From contig JAUNDN010000006.1 of the NCBI GenBank assembly GCA_030526045.1, forward strand, positions 38,094 through 82,233: DNA of 44,140 nucleotides. Direction: 5' to 3'. The number at the start of each line of letters is the position of its first letter. The first letter of the stretch is position 1. Below are positions 43,825-44,140 of the stretch, piece by piece. The position numbers and the translations under genes are program-made. The notes beneath the pieces were generated by a model that worked only from the letters and a program-made list of their open reading frames with translations, was not told where the DNA came from and ran no database searches. Source of the DNA: Bacillota bacterium. GTDB lineage: Bacteria > Bacillota > Clostridia > Lachnospirales > Lachnospiraceae.

Positions 43825-44140
43825 CTATTCTTTGGCTAATATTTTTACATTTCTAACGCCCTTTTGATGCTCCATCGCTTCGAGCATTTCCGACACATTT
43901 CCCGTTGTCGGAAGCACCTGGACACTTAAGCTTAAGGATGCCACTCCGTTGATTGGAATACTCTGATGAATGGTCAGAATATTCGCCCCGAACTGAGCTA
44001 TGATCTTCAGAACATCCGAAAGAAGTCCCGGCTCATCCTCCATTTGGAAGGTCAACGTAATCGTTGTTCCCTGGGAATTATCATGGAACTGAAATATATC
44101 ATCCTTGTACTTATAAAAGGAACTGCGGCTGATTCCCACC
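43825..44140 (-). CDS. PheB-type (UPF0735) ACT domain protein, 5' end outside the window
   Basis: The visible 105 residues run to the right edge, so the gene continues beyond it; the usual family length is about 145 aa. GISRSSFYKYKDDIF is the end of an N-terminal helix-turn-helix-like region, and TITLTFQMEDEPGLLSDVLKIIAQFGANILTIHQ is an ACT domain, which binds amino acids. Members of this family are often beside hom or pheA. A regulatory role for the aspartate-family operon is likely but not proven. Confidence 0.85.
   Translation of the reverse strand, partial: VGISRSSFYKYKDDIFQFHDNSQGTTITLTFQMEDEPGLLSDVLKIIAQFGANILTIHQSIPINGVASLSLSVQVLPTTGNVSEMLEAMEHQKGVRNVKILAKE

Overview
The window looks like chromosomal DNA of a spore-forming, Gram-positive anaerobe of the Clostridia, most likely family Lachnospiraceae. 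The evidence is a complete forespore spoVA gene set, AddAB instead of RecBCD, a glutaminyl-tRNA synthetase next to DUF2225 and MocR genes, a PheB-type ACT gene beside hom, strong AGGAGG ribosome binding sites, and several small families I associate with Lachnospiraceae (DUF6062, DUF6106-like, a CofE-like ligase). The genus cannot be fixed from the sequence. No rRNA, tRNA, CRISPR array, prophage or intact insertion sequence was seen. Almost all genes lie on the minus strand; only spoVAC, an acidic YtxH-like gene and one membrane-anchored protein gene are on the plus strand.

Layout by coordinate. 1-1000: the thiamine transporter gene thiT behind a TPP riboswitch. 1000-10,960: an apparent operon read leftward, Xaa-Pro aminopeptidase, HAD phosphatase, addB, addA. 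10,965-16,612: spoVAA-spoVAB, then an MFS permease, a small protein, ridA, aroK, a DMT permease, an MBL hydrolase and spoVAE. 16,669-20,739: an exported EEP phosphatase/nuclease-like protein, an unrecognised barrel-like protein and spoVAD. 20,829-24,639: an MBOAT O-acyltransferase, a secreted SGNH protein and an NhaC antiporter, overlapping or closely packed. 24,811-28,633: spoVAC, a CofE-like ligase, DUF6062, a TetR regulator and the YtxH-like gene. 28,674-32,685: glnS, DUF2225 and a MocR regulator. 32,786-38,637: a DHH phosphoesterase, a GGDEF-EAL protein, guaB and a small membrane protein. 38,890-44,140: a membrane-anchored binding-protein-like gene, a ~297-bp foldback palindrome, and the aspartate-family operon ACT-hom-apgM-lysC (read leftward).

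The most striking feature is the spoVA set. spoVAA, AB, C, D and E are all present, but they are split into four transcription units on both strands across 14 kb, with unrelated metabolic genes between them. Each unit has its own upstream match to the forespore sigma-G promoter; the one before spoVAA is AGAATA-17-CATACTA. The genes could therefore still be expressed together without being in one operon. In front of spoVAD, the spacer of the sigma-G-like promoter forms one arm of a hairpin whose other arm holds the ribosome binding site. Read-through mRNA from nhaC should terminate or hide the site, whereas sigma-G mRNA should start inside the loop and leave it free.

Other points of interest are the large foldback element between convergent genes, a perfect 18-bp inverted repeat that contains a stop codon, an SD-sequestering hairpin behind the TPP riboswitch, an ApgM-type protein placed where a homoserine kinase is expected, and a CofE-like ligase whose stop codon overlaps that of spoVAC. 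All promoter and hairpin calls come from reading the sequence; none has been tested.
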